55,577 bases of DNA, from assembly GCA_029226955.1 (NCBI GenBank), contig JAQXZA010000048.1:1-55577 (forward strand), written 5' to 3'. Both the position numbers and the translations under genes were made by a program. This DNA is from Clostridia bacterium (GTDB lineage Bacteria > Bacillota > Clostridia > Oscillospirales > Acutalibacteraceae). The notes beneath the pieces were generated by a model, which was not told the DNA's origin, made no database searches, and was given only the letters and a program-made list of their open reading frames with translations. Within the stretch, counting starts at the first letter, position 1. Each line of letters starts with the position of its first letter. Positions 1 to 7,999 of this stretch are shown here, in pieces.

Positions 1-159
1 TGGAATGTATTATGTAAAGGTCAGACTATTGCATATTTGATTTTTGATGAAAATGCCGAATATAAATGTGAGCTTGCAATACCTGATATGAAAGTATCAG
101 AACTTGCCGAGAAAAAAATATATTGTTATCATCATTATAAAAATCAATTATCTGAATAA
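1..159 (+). CDS. 3' end of a hypothetical protein (partial)
   Basis: Frame 1 is open from the window edge to a TAA at 157-159, giving the last 52 residues of a protein that starts outside the window. The visible part begins WNVLCKGQTIAYL and ends HHYKNQLSE. It has no motif I recognise and no membrane segment. A strong terminator follows 24 bases later, which fits the end of a transcript. Function is unknown; reality of the frame is supported by its codon use and position only. Confidence 0.6.
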   Translation, partial: WNVLCKGQTIAYLIFDENAEYKCELAIPDMKVSELAEKKIYCYHHYKNQLSE

Positions 160-183
160 GTTCTGATTTATATCAAAAATATA

Positions 184-226
184 AACCGCCGAAAACCTTG
201 ATTTTACTGAGGTTTTCGGCGGTTTT
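184..226. terminator. bidirectional rho-independent terminator
   Basis: A 15-bp stem (184-198 with 210-225, core AACCGCCGAAAACC) is followed by a T run on the + strand and an AT-rich tract on the - strand. It lies between the 3' end of the partial gene and the 3' end of the reverse-strand tRNA-Arg, so it can serve both. Confidence 0.85.
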
Positions 227-303
227 TGGCGTTCCCGAGGTGATTCGAACACCCGACCTACCGCTTAGGAGGCGGTCGCTCTATCCAGCTGAGCTACGGA
301 AAC
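227..303 (-). tRNA. tRNA-Arg (anticodon CCT)
   Basis: Reading the reverse strand from 303, the acceptor arm GTTTCCG pairs with CGGGAAC (one G-T pair), followed by discriminator G and an encoded CCA at 229-227. The anticodon arm is ACCGC-CTCCTAA-GCGGT, which places CCT at positions 34-36. The T-arm contains GGTTCGAATC-like consensus (GTGTTCGAATCAC). Length is 77 nt. It decodes AGG. Confidence 0.96.
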
Positions 304-394
304 ATTTATAAATTCAGTTACAATGAATATTTTACATTTTTTATTATCCTTTGTCAAGCGTGAACATTCGCTTAAAAATAATTTTTTGTTCAGT

Positions 395-422
395 TTGATT
401 TTTCGTTGATTTGTGCTATAAT
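395..422 (+). promoter_or_regulatory. sigma-A-type promoter for the kinase-like gene
   Basis: TTGATT (395-400) and a perfect TATAAT (417-422) are separated by 16 bases, about 70 bases upstream of the start codon at 494. Confidence 0.55.
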
Positions 423-493
423 GGAAAATATACAAAATATTGCGTTATTAAATGAAATTATTGTTTTTAAAAACGCAAACGGAGGTATGATTT

Positions 494-1105
494 ATGGTTA
501 TTACAATTGCAAGACAGTTCGGTAGCGGCGGCAGAGAAATAGGAAGAAAACTTGCCGATAAACTTGGAATAAAATTTTATGATAAAGAACTGATTTCACT
601 TGCCGCAAAGGAAAGCGGAATGAGTCCCGAAATTTTTGAAGAAGTTGACGAAAAAGCAACAAACAGCCTTTTGTATGCACTTTCTGTCGGTGCTGTGACA
701 ATAGGTAATAACTTTTCGATTGTTCCGAATGTTCCGATGAATGACCGTCTGTTTCTTTTACAGCACGATATTATAAAAAAAGTGTCGGCTGACCCCTGTG
801 TTATCGTCGGCAGATGTGCAGACTATGTCCTCAAAGACAGAAAAGACTGTGTAAAGCTCTTTATTTATGCGGATTTGCAGAAAAGAATTGAATATGCCGT
901 AAATGTTCACGATGTACCACGTGAAAAAGCACCGTCAGTTATTCAGAAAACCGATAAATCAAGGGCAAATTACTATAACTACTATTCAACGGATAAATGG
1001 GGCGACCCGAAAAACTATGACCTGTGCATAAACAGTGGCAGTCTTGGCAGTGACAAAAGCGTTGAACTGATAGAATTTTATCTTAAACAGCGTGGAATGA
1101 TTTAA
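494..1105 (+). CDS. cytidylate kinase-like family protein
   Basis: This 203-residue cytosolic protein starts with a P-loop-like segment, QFGSGGREIGRKLADK (about residues 8-23), followed by KFYDKELI. This is the arrangement of the AAA_26 / cytidylate-kinase-like family (PF13189), a nucleoside-monophosphate-kinase fold common in Clostridia whose substrate is generally not established. A later segment, CVIVGRCADYVL, fits the second core strand of the fold. The start is set by GGAGGT at 481-486, 7 bases before the ATG. It is not the canonical Cmk, which has GxxGxGKG, so real CMP kinase activity is uncertain. The next gene follows 25 bases later and may be co-transcribed. Confidence 0.85.
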   Translation: MVITIARQFGSGGREIGRKLADKLGIKFYDKELISLAAKESGMSPEIFEEVDEKATNSLLYALSVGAVTIGNNFSIVPNVPMNDRLFLLQHDIIKKVSADPCVIVGRCADYVLKDRKDCVKLFIYADLQKRIEYAVNVHDVPREKAPSVIQKTDKSRANYYNYYSTDKWGDPKNYDLCINSGSLGSDKSVELIEFYLKQRGMI

Positions 1106-1130
1106 TGCATAAAACACGGAGTAAATAAAT

Positions 1131-1598
1131 ATGTTGAAAAAATTATTGATATTGTCTGTTCTTTGTGCCTGTGTTTTATGCTTTACTGCGTGTGGCGGTC
1201 AGGGTGAAAGCGTTATGACTGATGATGAAGTCAGTGGTATTTCCGTCAGTGACAGCTTTACCGACAGCGTAAGCACACTTATAAACGATTATTTTGACGC
1301 ACTGAAAACTCACGACCATAAAAAAATACTTGAAATTACAACAGAGGATTTTCAGTGGAATTATGACCAGACGGACTTTGAAAATTCCGTAAAATACATA
1401 ACAAATACATCAGTTGATGAAATGGAATTTGGAAAGGTTCAGAATGAGGGAAAAGCCTATACTGTTCCTGTAAAATATACGCTTGAATATTCCGAGGAAA
1501 ACAGCAACGGAAAATACAGCTATTATGACTATTTCATAATACAGGAAAATGACGGAATATATAAAATTTCCGCCGTACTACACAAAGGTGAAGGCTGA
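1131..1598 (+). CDS. putative lipoprotein (NTF2/DUF4878-like)
   Basis: The N-terminus is a type II signal peptide: MLKK, a hydrophobic stretch, then lipobox FTAC with the lipid-accepting Cys at residue 21. The mature ~135 residues contain NDYFDALKTHDHKKILEITTEDF, which resembles the helix that opens NTF2-like/DUF4878 domains of Gram-positive lipoproteins; that assignment is inferred from pattern, not proven. It should sit on the outer face of the membrane. No enzyme motif is visible. A Shine-Dalgarno CACGGAG lies upstream of the ATG. Confidence 0.75.
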   Translation: MLKKLLILSVLCACVLCFTACGGQGESVMTDDEVSGISVSDSFTDSVSTLINDYFDALKTHDHKKILEITTEDFQWNYDQTDFENSVKYITNTSVDEMEFGKVQNEGKAYTVPVKYTLEYSEENSNGKYSYYDYFIIQENDGIYKISAVLHKGEG

Positions 1599-1606
1599 AA
1601 AATATA

Positions 1607-1641
1607 ATGCAGAATTAAGAATGCAGAGTGCAGAATTAAAG
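1607..1641. repeat. heptamer array, ATGCAGA/ATTAAGA type
   Basis: Five consecutive 7-bp units can be read: ATGCAGA, ATTAAGA, ATGCAGA, GTGCAGA, ATTAAAG. It lies 8 bases after the lipoprotein stop and ends 11 bases before the next start. It is a relaxed member of the heptamer repeats found throughout the window. Confidence 0.65.
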
Positions 1642-1652
1642 GGGTTTTTAAT

Positions 1653-1904
1653 ATGACGGAATATACATTCTTAGGAAAGTCAAACGGTGTTAAATTCTGT
1701 ATTGAGGGAATAGACGTTTTTCAGTACAAATGGTATGCACAAGGTAAATGTGATATTGTCCTTGAACCGCATACGAAAAAACCATATAGCTTTTCAGTTT
1801 ATGAGATTGACACAGGTAGTAAAAAGATAACATTCCTTGCCGGTAAATTTTCCGACGACAGTTGGGGCTTTTACCAGAAAAAAGGCGAAAACTTTATGTT
1901 TTGA
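1653..1904 (+). CDS. hypothetical protein, 83 aa
   Basis: Small soluble protein with no recognised motif. It is rich in aromatic residues and predicted beta strands (TEYTFLGKSNGVKFCIEG at the start, KGENFMF at the end). AAAGGGG lies at a good distance before the ATG, and the next gene begins 18 bases after the stop behind its own GGGGG, so this is likely a true member of a small operon. Function unknown. Confidence 0.7.
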   Translation: MTEYTFLGKSNGVKFCIEGIDVFQYKWYAQGKCDIVLEPHTKKPYSFSVYEIDTGSKKITFLAGKFSDDSWGFYQKKGENFMF

Positions 1905-1922
1905 TTATTTGGGGGTTAAACT

Positions 1923-2597
1923 ATGTACGACGAATTAAAAATTCAAAATCTTCTTGATATAACAAAAACTATTGCGTCAGAAATTTTTGACGGACTTACT
2001 TATCCTTGGGAGGCTTTGCCGAAAATTTCCGATTTTATTATTAAACTTGGTGCGACACTTCCGAAAGACGAATATGAACAGCGTGGCGAAAATATTTGGA
2101 TTGCCCGTTCAGCAAAGATTGCACCGACAGCGTATCTCAACGGGCCTCTTATTATATGCCCTAATGCTGAAATCCGTCATTGTGCGTTCATCAGGGGCAG
2201 TGCAATAGTCGGTGAGGGTGCAGTTGTCGGAAATTCAACCGAACTCAAAAACTGTATTATTTTCCAGAATGCACAAGTGCCGCATTATAACTATATAGGC
2301 GACTCGATTCTCGGATATAAGTCACATTTGGGTGCAGGTGCAATAACTTCTAATCTTAAATCCGACAAAAGCATTGTAACAATTCCGACTGCTGACGGAA
2401 AAATTGACACAGGACTAAAAAAATTCGGTGCAATAGTCGGCGATAATGTCGAGGTTGGTTGTAATTCGGTGCTTAATCCGGGTACAGTTATCGGCAGAAA
2501 TACAAATGTCTATCCGCTTTCAATGGTCAGAGGAACAATCCCGCAGAACAGCATTTACAAAAAACAAGGCGAAATAGTTGAAAAAATTTCAAAATAA
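1923..2597 (+). CDS. left-handed beta-helix (LbH) nucleotidyltransferase-like protein
   Basis: The 224-residue protein has a helical N-terminal ~50 residues, then hexapeptide-type repeats (for example IAPTAYLNGPLIICP, IRGSAIVGEGAVVGN, GAIVGDNVEVGCNSV, LNPGTVIGRNT) that form a left-handed beta helix. This is the pattern of the C-terminal domain of UDP-N-acetylglucosamine pyrophosphorylase-like proteins. The N-terminal nucleotidyltransferase (Rossmann) domain of GlmU is absent, so the protein may be a stand-alone acyltransferase-like or sugar-nucleotide-binding protein. HLGAGAITSNLK matches the acceptor-binding loop of the family. The start follows TTGGGGGTT. A terminator follows the stop. Confidence 0.8.
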   Translation: MYDELKIQNLLDITKTIASEIFDGLTYPWEALPKISDFIIKLGATLPKDEYEQRGENIWIARSAKIAPTAYLNGPLIICPNAEIRHCAFIRGSAIVGEGAVVGNSTELKNCIIFQNAQVPHYNYIGDSILGYKSHLGAGAITSNLKSDKSIVTIPTADGKIDTGLKKFGAIVGDNVEVGCNSVLNPGTVIGRNTNVYPLSMVRGTIPQNSIYKKQGEIVEKISK

Positions 2598-2603
2598 TAA
2601 TTT

Positions 2604-2638
2604 GCTGTCCGATAAATAAAATGTCGGACAGCTGTTTT
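2604..2638 (+). terminator. rho-independent terminator
   Basis: A 9-bp stem GCTGTCCGA (2604-2612) / TCGGACAGC (2624-2632) is followed by a short T-rich tail. It ends the unit that starts at 494. Confidence 0.75.
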
Positions 2639-2657
2639 ATATGATACGGAGAAAATT

Positions 2658-3155
2658 ATGGAAATATTTGATTTATACGATAAAAACAGAATACCGATAG
2701 GGGAAACCGTTGTGCGTGGCGGAAAATATCGTGTAGTAGTGCATATATGCGTTTTTAATTCAAAAAATGAAATGCTTATACAGCACCGTCAGCCGTTTAA
2801 ACACGGTTGGTCGGATTTGTGGGATATTACTGTCGGCGGTCATATAATCAGCGGCGAAACAAGCAGTCAGGGTGCTGAGCGTGAACTTCTTGAAGAAATC
2901 GGTCTTAATATCAGTCTTGACCGTCCGTCACTTACCGTAAATTTTACATCAGGCTTTGATGATATATATCTTGTTAAAGCAGATGTTGACATAAATACAC
3001 TTTCTTTGCAGTATGAGGAAGTCAAAGAGGTGAAATGGGCAACACTTGACGAAATAATTTCAATGATTGATGACAGCACTTTTATTCCTTACCACAAAAA
3101 TTATATCCGCCTTTTATTTGATATGAAAGACTATATGGGAGTACATAAAAAATAA
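2658..3155 (+). CDS. NUDIX hydrolase
   Basis: A complete NUDIX box is present: G, five residues, E, seven residues, RELLEEIG (about residues 62-83). This Mg-binding loop hydrolyses nucleoside diphosphates linked to another moiety. The start MEIFDLYDKNRIPIGETVVRG and the sequence VHICVFNSKNEMLIQHR place it in the IDI-like/YfcD-like group of NUDIX proteins; the substrate cannot be read from sequence. The start ATG follows ACGGAGAAAATT. The TAA stop (3153-3155) is also the first bases of a TAATTCGTAATGCG heptamer repeat. A second, related NUDIX protein lies at 48739-49260. Confidence 0.88.
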   Translation: MEIFDLYDKNRIPIGETVVRGGKYRVVVHICVFNSKNEMLIQHRQPFKHGWSDLWDITVGGHIISGETSSQGAERELLEEIGLNISLDRPSLTVNFTSGFDDIYLVKADVDINTLSLQYEEVKEVKWATLDEIISMIDDSTFIPYHKNYIRLLFDMKDYMGVHKK

Positions 3156-3172
3156 TTCGTAATGCGTAATTA
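3153..3172. repeat. short ATTACGM heptamer array
   Basis: TAATTCGTAATGCGTAATTA, two to three 7-bp units in the reverse orientation of the ATTACGM family, starting exactly at the stop codon of the NUDIX gene. Confidence 0.7.
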
Positions 3173-3201
3173 TTCAAATCCGAAAGTTCTTGAAATACAG
3201 G

Positions 3202-3240
3202 AAAAATTCCGCCCGATATTTTCGAGCGGAATTTTTGTTT
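3202..3240 (+). terminator. rho-independent terminator
   Basis: Stem AAAAATTCCGC (3202-3212) pairs with GCGGAATTTTT (3226-3236), followed by GTTT. It is bracketed by two heptamer repeats. Confidence 0.85.
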
Positions 3241-3241
3241 A

Positions 3242-3273
3242 GTTTGGAGTTTGGAGTGTGGAGAGTGGAGTTG
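3242..3273. repeat. GWGTGGA heptamer array
   Basis: Units TTGGAGT, TTGGAGT, GTGGAGA, GTGGAGT in tandem, just after the terminator. Confidence 0.8.
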
Positions 3274-3395
3274 TTTTGTCAGTATTTTCACTTTCTGATT
3301 TATATATTGAAAATTATTTTTAGCATTTTTGTATTGAAAAAAGTTCTTGCGGATATTATAATAAATATATCTTAAAAAAGAAAGGAATTTTTATT

Positions 3396-3602
3396 ATGGC
3401 TAAAATTACCAAAGATACTATTATCGGAGATATTCTTGATATTGACAGCACAACAGCACCGCTTTTTTTGGAGATAGGTATGCACTGTCTTGGCTGTCCG
3501 GCATCAAGAGGAGAAACAGTTGAACAGGCTTGCGAGGTTCACGGCGTAGATGCAGACGCACTTGTTGAAAAACTCAACGCTCACATCGAAAACAACAAAT
3601 AA
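3396..3602 (+). CDS. DUF1858 domain-containing protein
   Basis: The 68-residue protein has the complete DUF1858 pattern: a T-x-I-x-x-IL start (TIIGDILDID), then MHCLGCPASRGETVEQAC with a CxxC pair, then a helical end. Such proteins are found next to hybrid-cluster proteins and Ric/ScdA-like iron-sulfur repair factors in anaerobes and are thought to be redox- or metal-related; the exact role is not known. GAAAGGAA precedes the ATG at a good distance. It appears to be a single-gene unit with repeats on both sides. Confidence 0.88.
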   Translation: MAKITKDTIIGDILDIDSTTAPLFLEIGMHCLGCPASRGETVEQACEVHGVDADALVEKLNAHIENNK

Positions 3603-3603
3603 C

Positions 3604-3733
3604 AGAGTGGAGTGTGGAGAGTGGAGTGTGGAGTTGTGCAAACTGCAAAAGTTATCTTTACAAATAACTCAACTCCTCCTTTAAACTTGTGGTATGCACT
3701 AATTACGCATTACGCATTACGAATTACGCATTG
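3604..3733. repeat. composite heptamer element (GWGTGGA array - core - ATTACGM array)
   Basis: The left end (3604-3635) is four to five GWGTGGA-type heptamers. A core of about 65 bases containing TTTAAACTTGTGGT follows. The right end (3701-3733) is ATTACGC, ATTACGC, ATTACGA, ATTACGC in tandem. The same left-core-right order recurs at 41383-41523. Confidence 0.8.
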
Positions 3734-3747
3734 GTACAGAGGGTGGT

Positions 3748-4425
3748 ATGATGTTCAGACTTGATGAAAGACTGGCACTTTGTGCGTCTTTTGTGAGAGA
3801 GGGTACTAAACTTGCCGACATAGGAACAGACCACGCTTATCTTCCTGTATGGCTTGCGAAAAACGGCAGAATAGTTTCAGCCGTTGCCGCAGACATAAGA
3901 CCAAAACCGCTTGAAAATGCAAAAGAAAATATCAGACGCTATAATGCCGAAAATATGGTATCAACCGTACTTTCCGACGGGCTTGACGAGATAGAACCGT
4001 CACAGGCACAGGATATTGTAATTGCAGGAATGGGCGGAGAACTTATCGCAAAAATTATAGACAGACCGCAGTGGCTTTACGACAGCAGCCGAAGACTTAT
4101 TCTTCAGCCTATGACACGTGCCGAGTCACTGCGTTTGTTTTTATGCGAAAAAGGCTTTAAGACGGAACAGGAAAAAGCGTGTATAAGCGGCGGAAAAACA
4201 TATTCCGTTATGGTGTGTTCTTATGATGGAAAAGTGAGAGAGTGCAGTAATGAATTTAAATATGCCGGATTGCTTTTGAATGACAATTCGATTGAGGCAA
4301 AACAATATATATATAATGTAAACGAAAAACTGAAAAAGAAAATAAACGCTTATGACGAAAATTCAACGGAAAGAGCGGAAATTGCGGCACTTATAGAAAA
4401 ATTTGAGAAAATTATAAATACTTAA
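3748..4425 (+). CDS. trmK: tRNA (adenine(22)-N1)-methyltransferase TrmK
   Basis: TrmK methylates N1 of A22 in the D-loop of bacterial tRNAs using S-adenosylmethionine. The SAM-binding motif I, LADIGTDHAYLPVWLA, lies at about residues 22-37; VAADIRPKPLENAKENI follows with the acidic residue for ribose binding; IVIAGMGGELIAKII is the family's MGGxLI signature. Length (225) is normal. Two ATG codons are adjacent (3748, 3751); either can serve GAGGGTGG upstream. The next gene, a Nif3-like protein, starts 13 bases later, which is the usual trmK-nif3 (yqfN-yqfO) pairing of Firmicutes and supports both calls. Confidence 0.93.
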   Translation: MMFRLDERLALCASFVREGTKLADIGTDHAYLPVWLAKNGRIVSAVAADIRPKPLENAKENIRRYNAENMVSTVLSDGLDEIEPSQAQDIVIAGMGGELIAKIIDRPQWLYDSSRRLILQPMTRAESLRLFLCEKGFKTEQEKACISGGKTYSVMVCSYDGKVRECSNEFKYAGLLLNDNSIEAKQYIYNVNEKLKKKINAYDENSTERAEIAALIEKFEKIINT

Positions 4426-4438
4426 CGGCGGTGATATT

Positions 4439-5191
4439 ATGACAACGGTACAGAAAATATATGAATATATCGACAGTATTGCACCGTTTGAAACGGCAAT
4501 GAGTTTTGATAATGTCGGACTTCTTGTGGGAAATCCGCAACAGACTGTTACAAAGGTGCTTGTAACGCTTGATGTTACATCAAAGGTTATTGATGAGGCG
4601 GTGAAAAAGGGAGCGGAACTTATAATAAGTCATCACCCTGTAATTTTTAACCCGATAAAAAATGTTTTGTCCGACAGTGTGCCGTTTCTTGCCGCAAAGA
4701 ATAATATCACAATAATATCGGCTCACACAAACCTTGATGTTGCAAGGGACGGTGTTAATGACAGTCTTGCCGAAAAAATCGGCGTACAGATTGATGAATG
4801 TTTTGATGAAGATTGTGCGGTTTTCGGACATCTTGAAAGTGAGATTGAAAGCGTTGAGTTTGCAGAACAAATCAAAACACGGCTTGAATGTAACGGCTTG
4901 CGTTTTACGAACCGTGACAGCAAAATTAAAAATGTTGTTGTTTCGTGCGGTGCCGGCGGCGACAATATTTTTCTTGCAAAAAAACTTAATGCCGACGCTT
5001 TTGTAACAGGCGAAATAAAGCACCACGAAATTATTTTTGCAAACGAAAACAATATCGCTGTATTCGATTTAGGACACTATCAGTCCGAAAATCACATAAC
5101 GGAAAAATTAACGAAAAAACTCAGTGAAAACTTCCCCGATGTTTATTTTGAAAAATCAGAAGTTTTTACTGACGGAATACAATATATATGA
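4439..5191 (+). CDS. Nif3-like dinuclear metal centre protein (YqfO family)
   Basis: The protein has the Nif3 signatures: AMSFDNVGLLVG near the N-terminus, ELIISHHPVIF with the two metal-ligand His, SAHTNLDVARDGVN, and the C-terminal EIKHHEIIFANENNIAVFDLGHYQSE region with further ligands. Nif3 proteins form hexamers with a two-metal site; a GTP cyclohydrolase-type activity has been suggested for some members but is not general. At 250 residues it lacks the PII-like insert that makes B. subtilis YqfO about 370 residues. GGCGGTGATATT supplies the ribosome-binding site. It is translationally close to trmK. Confidence 0.9.
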   Translation: MTTVQKIYEYIDSIAPFETAMSFDNVGLLVGNPQQTVTKVLVTLDVTSKVIDEAVKKGAELIISHHPVIFNPIKNVLSDSVPFLAAKNNITIISAHTNLDVARDGVNDSLAEKIGVQIDECFDEDCAVFGHLESEIESVEFAEQIKTRLECNGLRFTNRDSKIKNVVVSCGAGGDNIFLAKKLNADAFVTGEIKHHEIIFANENNIAVFDLGHYQSENHITEKLTKKLSENFPDVYFEKSEVFTDGIQYI

Positions 5192-5211
5192 AATTTTAAC
5201 AGGAGAAAAAA

Positions 5212-6951
5212 ATGGCACTTGACGGAGCATTTTTAAGACATATAAAAAAAGAAATTGAAGAAAAACTGCTTAATACAAAGGTTGATAAAATTTATCAGCC
5301 GTCAAAGGACGAAATAATACTCTCAATGCGTTCAAGAGAGGGTACAAACCGCCTTTTGCTGTCGGCAAGGGCAAACAGTCCGAGAATAAATATTACATCT
5401 TATGCCCCCGAAAATCCAAAAGTTCCGCCTATGCTTTGTATGCTTTTAAGAAAAAGACTTTCCGGTGCAAGACTTCGTGCGGTTCGTCAGCCCGAACTTG
5501 AAAGGCTGTTAATGCTTGATTTTGAGGGTACAAACGAACTCGGCGACACGGTTATGATGACTCTTGCCGTTGAAATTATGGGGCAGTACAGCAATATTAT
5601 TTTTATTGACGGCAACGGAAACATAATTGATGCAGTAAAGCGTGTTGACGCAACAATGTCCTCACAAAGACTTGTCTTGCCGGGTATGAAGTACGAAATG
5701 CCGCCTAAACAAAATAAACTTTGTGTTCTTGAAACTGACGCTGATGAAATTGTAAAAGCTGTTGAATTACTCCCGAAAAATCAGCCGCTTTCAAAGGCTT
5801 TATTGTCGGTATTACAGGGATTTTCGCCGATTATATGCCGTGAACTTGAATATCTTACGGGCAGAGGGGCAGATGTTTTTTCGCACGAATTAAATGACGA
5901 ATTTCGTACAAGACTTCTTTATTTTCTTAAAAGAACAATAAACACAATCCGTGACTGTTCAGGCAAACCATATATCATAATCGACCAGAGCAAAAAGCCT
6001 ATTGATTTTACATTTGAGGATATTTCACAATACGGCAGTGGCAGAGCGTTTAATGAAACCGAAACTTTTTGCGAACTGCTTGACAGATATTATTCAAAGC
6101 GTGACTCTATGGAGAGAATGAGGTCAAAGTCAGACGACCTTAACAAACTTCTTTCAAACACAGCGTCAAGACTTTTAAAGAAAATATACGTTCAGAATGA
6201 TGAACTCAAAGCCTGTTCCGACCGTGAACATTACAGAATATGCGGTGATTTGATACAGGCAAATCTCTATCGTATTCCAAAAGGTGCGTCAGAATGTGAA
6301 GTGGAAAACTTCTATGACGAAAACCTTGCAAAAATAAAAATCAAGTTAAACCCTGCACTTTCGGCGGCGGCAAATTCACAGAAATATTACAAAAATTATC
6401 AAAAGGCTAAAACAGCCGAACAAATGTTGAAAATTCAGATACAAAAGGCGGAGGAAGAACTTGACTATGTTTCGTCTGTACTTGACAGCCTTTCAAGAGC
6501 TGAAAGTGAACGTGAACTTGCCGAAATCCGTCTTGAACTTGTCGAACAGGGATATATAAAATCAAAGGGCAAAAAACAGCGTCAGGAGGCAATTATGCCA
6601 CCGCTTGAATTTGTGTCAGAAAGCGGCTTTAAGATACTTGTCGGCAGAAACAACAAACAAAACGATAAACTTACGCTTAAACAGTCCGATAAAAACGACC
6701 TTTGGTTTCATACAAAGGATATTCCGGGTTCACACACCGTTATTGTTACAGAGGGAAAAATTCCTGATGATGAAACAATACTTTTTGCGGCAGAATTAGC
6801 GGCATATCACAGCAAGGCAAAAGAGGCGGGCAAAGTCCCCGTTGACTTTACAAAAATACGCTATGTCAGCAAGCCACAAGGTTCAAAACCCGGTATGGTA
6901 ATATACACAAATCAGCAGACAATATTTGTTGCACCGAAAAATCATCAGTAA
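5212..6951 (+). CDS. rqcH: ribosome quality control factor RqcH (NFACT family)
   Basis: RqcH binds stalled 50S subunits and recruits tRNA-Ala to add C-terminal alanine tails that mark the nascent chain for degradation. The N-terminal NFACT-N domain starts LDGAFLRHIKKEIEEKL and includes IMGQYSNIIFID. A helical coiled-coil middle spans roughly residues 290-450. The NFACT-R domain near the C-terminus has DLWFHTKDIPGSHTVIV. The 579-residue length is typical. The gene was formerly annotated as fibronectin-binding protein FbpA. AGGAGAAAAA precedes the ATG. It lies 20 bases after the Nif3-like gene and is probably part of its operon. Confidence 0.95.
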   Translation: MALDGAFLRHIKKEIEEKLLNTKVDKIYQPSKDEIILSMRSREGTNRLLLSARANSPRINITSYAPENPKVPPMLCMLLRKRLSGARLRAVRQPELERLLMLDFEGTNELGDTVMMTLAVEIMGQYSNIIFIDGNGNIIDAVKRVDATMSSQRLVLPGMKYEMPPKQNKLCVLETDADEIVKAVELLPKNQPLSKALLSVLQGFSPIICRELEYLTGRGADVFSHELNDEFRTRLLYFLKRTINTIRDCSGKPYIIIDQSKKPIDFTFEDISQYGSGRAFNETETFCELLDRYYSKRDSMERMRSKSDDLNKLLSNTASRLLKKIYVQNDELKACSDREHYRICGDLIQANLYRIPKGASECEVENFYDENLAKIKIKLNPALSAAANSQKYYKNYQKAKTAEQMLKIQIQKAEEELDYVSSVLDSLSRAESERELAEIRLELVEQGYIKSKGKKQRQEAIMPPLEFVSESGFKILVGRNNKQNDKLTLKQSDKNDLWFHTKDIPGSHTVIVTEGKIPDDETILFAAELAAYHSKAKEAGKVPVDFTKIRYVSKPQGSKPGMVIYTNQQTIFVAPKNHQ

Positions 6952-6985
6952 TATTTTATTCCGTTAAATTTCTGGGGAGGATAAT

Positions 6986-7900
6986 ATGAGAAGTCAGATT
7001 GTTGAGAGAATTATCCGTTCGGCACAGCCAATAATAAATAAACTCACGCTTGAAAGTCAGCGTTCAGGACAAACAGCTTTTTTCAGAATGAAACCGCACC
7101 CGAAAGGAGTGGAATATACTCCTGTTGATGATTTTTCTATGAAAGCAGAATGGGTTGTTCCCGAAAATGCCGATAAAGACAGGATTATATTTTATACTCA
7201 CGGCGGCGGCTACGGAATGGGCGACCTTGTTTCATCAAGAGCATTGATTGCACCTGTTGCGAAAAAATGCGGAATGAAAGCGTTTTCGTTTGAATACCGT
7301 CTTGCACCCGAAAGTCCGTTTCCGGCGGCACTTGAAGATTCGCTTGCGGCTTATGATTATATTCTTGAATGTGGCTATAAGCCCGAAAATATCGTTATTT
7401 TCGGCGAATCAGCCGGCGGTGGACTCGTGTTTGCGACAATGCTGTCACTCAGAAAACAGGGTAAAACACTTCCGTCTTGTGCAGTTGCGGTTTCACCGTG
7501 GGCAGACCTTACCGAAACAAACCGTTCCTACATAAAAAACGGTGACAAAGACCCCTTGTTATCAGCGGAAAATCTCTCAAAACTTGCGACGGCTTATATC
7601 GGTGATGACTCTCCTTTAAATCCTCTTATTTCACCGGCTTTTGCGACTTATGACGAAAATTATCCGCCTGTGCTTATTCAGGTTGGCGACAAAGAAGTGC
7701 TTTATGATGATTCAATCGCTGTGCGTAATGCACTTGTAAACAGCGGTGTAAATACTGAACTTGAAATTTATGCGGATATGTGGCACGTTTTTCATATATG
7801 GCAGATTGAACAGGCTGACCTTGCAATACAGTCTATCGCCGATTTTATCAACAAAAACAGCGGCAAGCTGCCGCACCCGAATTGCGTTCAAAATTCTTGA
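6986..7900 (+). CDS. alpha/beta hydrolase, HSL-type esterase
   Basis: The oxyanion-hole motif HGGG is at residues 72-75 and the nucleophile elbow GESAG at 140-144 (Ser142), as in hormone-sensitive-lipase family esterases (Abhydrolase_3). The acid is probably the Asp in LIQVGDKEVLYDDS and the base the His in ADMWHVFH. There is no signal peptide, so it acts in the cytosol, most likely on short acyl esters. GGGGAGGATAAT gives a strong ribosome-binding site. The two following genes (condensation-type acyltransferase and DUF6320 protein) run in the same direction; an ester-making and an ester-cleaving enzyme side by side suggests a shared pathway. Confidence 0.9.
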   Translation: MRSQIVERIIRSAQPIINKLTLESQRSGQTAFFRMKPHPKGVEYTPVDDFSMKAEWVVPENADKDRIIFYTHGGGYGMGDLVSSRALIAPVAKKCGMKAFSFEYRLAPESPFPAALEDSLAAYDYILECGYKPENIVIFGESAGGGLVFATMLSLRKQGKTLPSCAVAVSPWADLTETNRSYIKNGDKDPLLSAENLSKLATAYIGDDSPLNPLISPAFATYDENYPPVLIQVGDKEVLYDDSIAVRNALVNSGVNTELEIYADMWHVFHIWQIEQADLAIQSIADFINKNSGKLPHPNCVQNS

Positions 7901-7945
7901 AAACAATAACTTTATTTCCGCACATCAAACTAACAGTACACATAA

Positions 7946-7979
7946 TAATTACGCATTACGAATTACGAATTACGAATTG
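7946..7979. repeat. ATTACGM heptamer array
   Basis: ATTACGC, ATTACGA, ATTACGA, ATTACGA in tandem, directly before the ribosome-binding site of the next gene. Confidence 0.85.
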
Positions 7980-7999
7980 TTTAAGGGTTGGTGCTGATT

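Noticed and set aside
3701-3733. Possible CRISPR-like array
   Set aside because: The units are contiguous 7-mers without spacers, and no cas genes are in the window.
4580-5026. Antisense frames of 109-148 residues within the Nif3-like gene
   Set aside because: They overlap a well-conserved gene completely and lack known domains or start signals.
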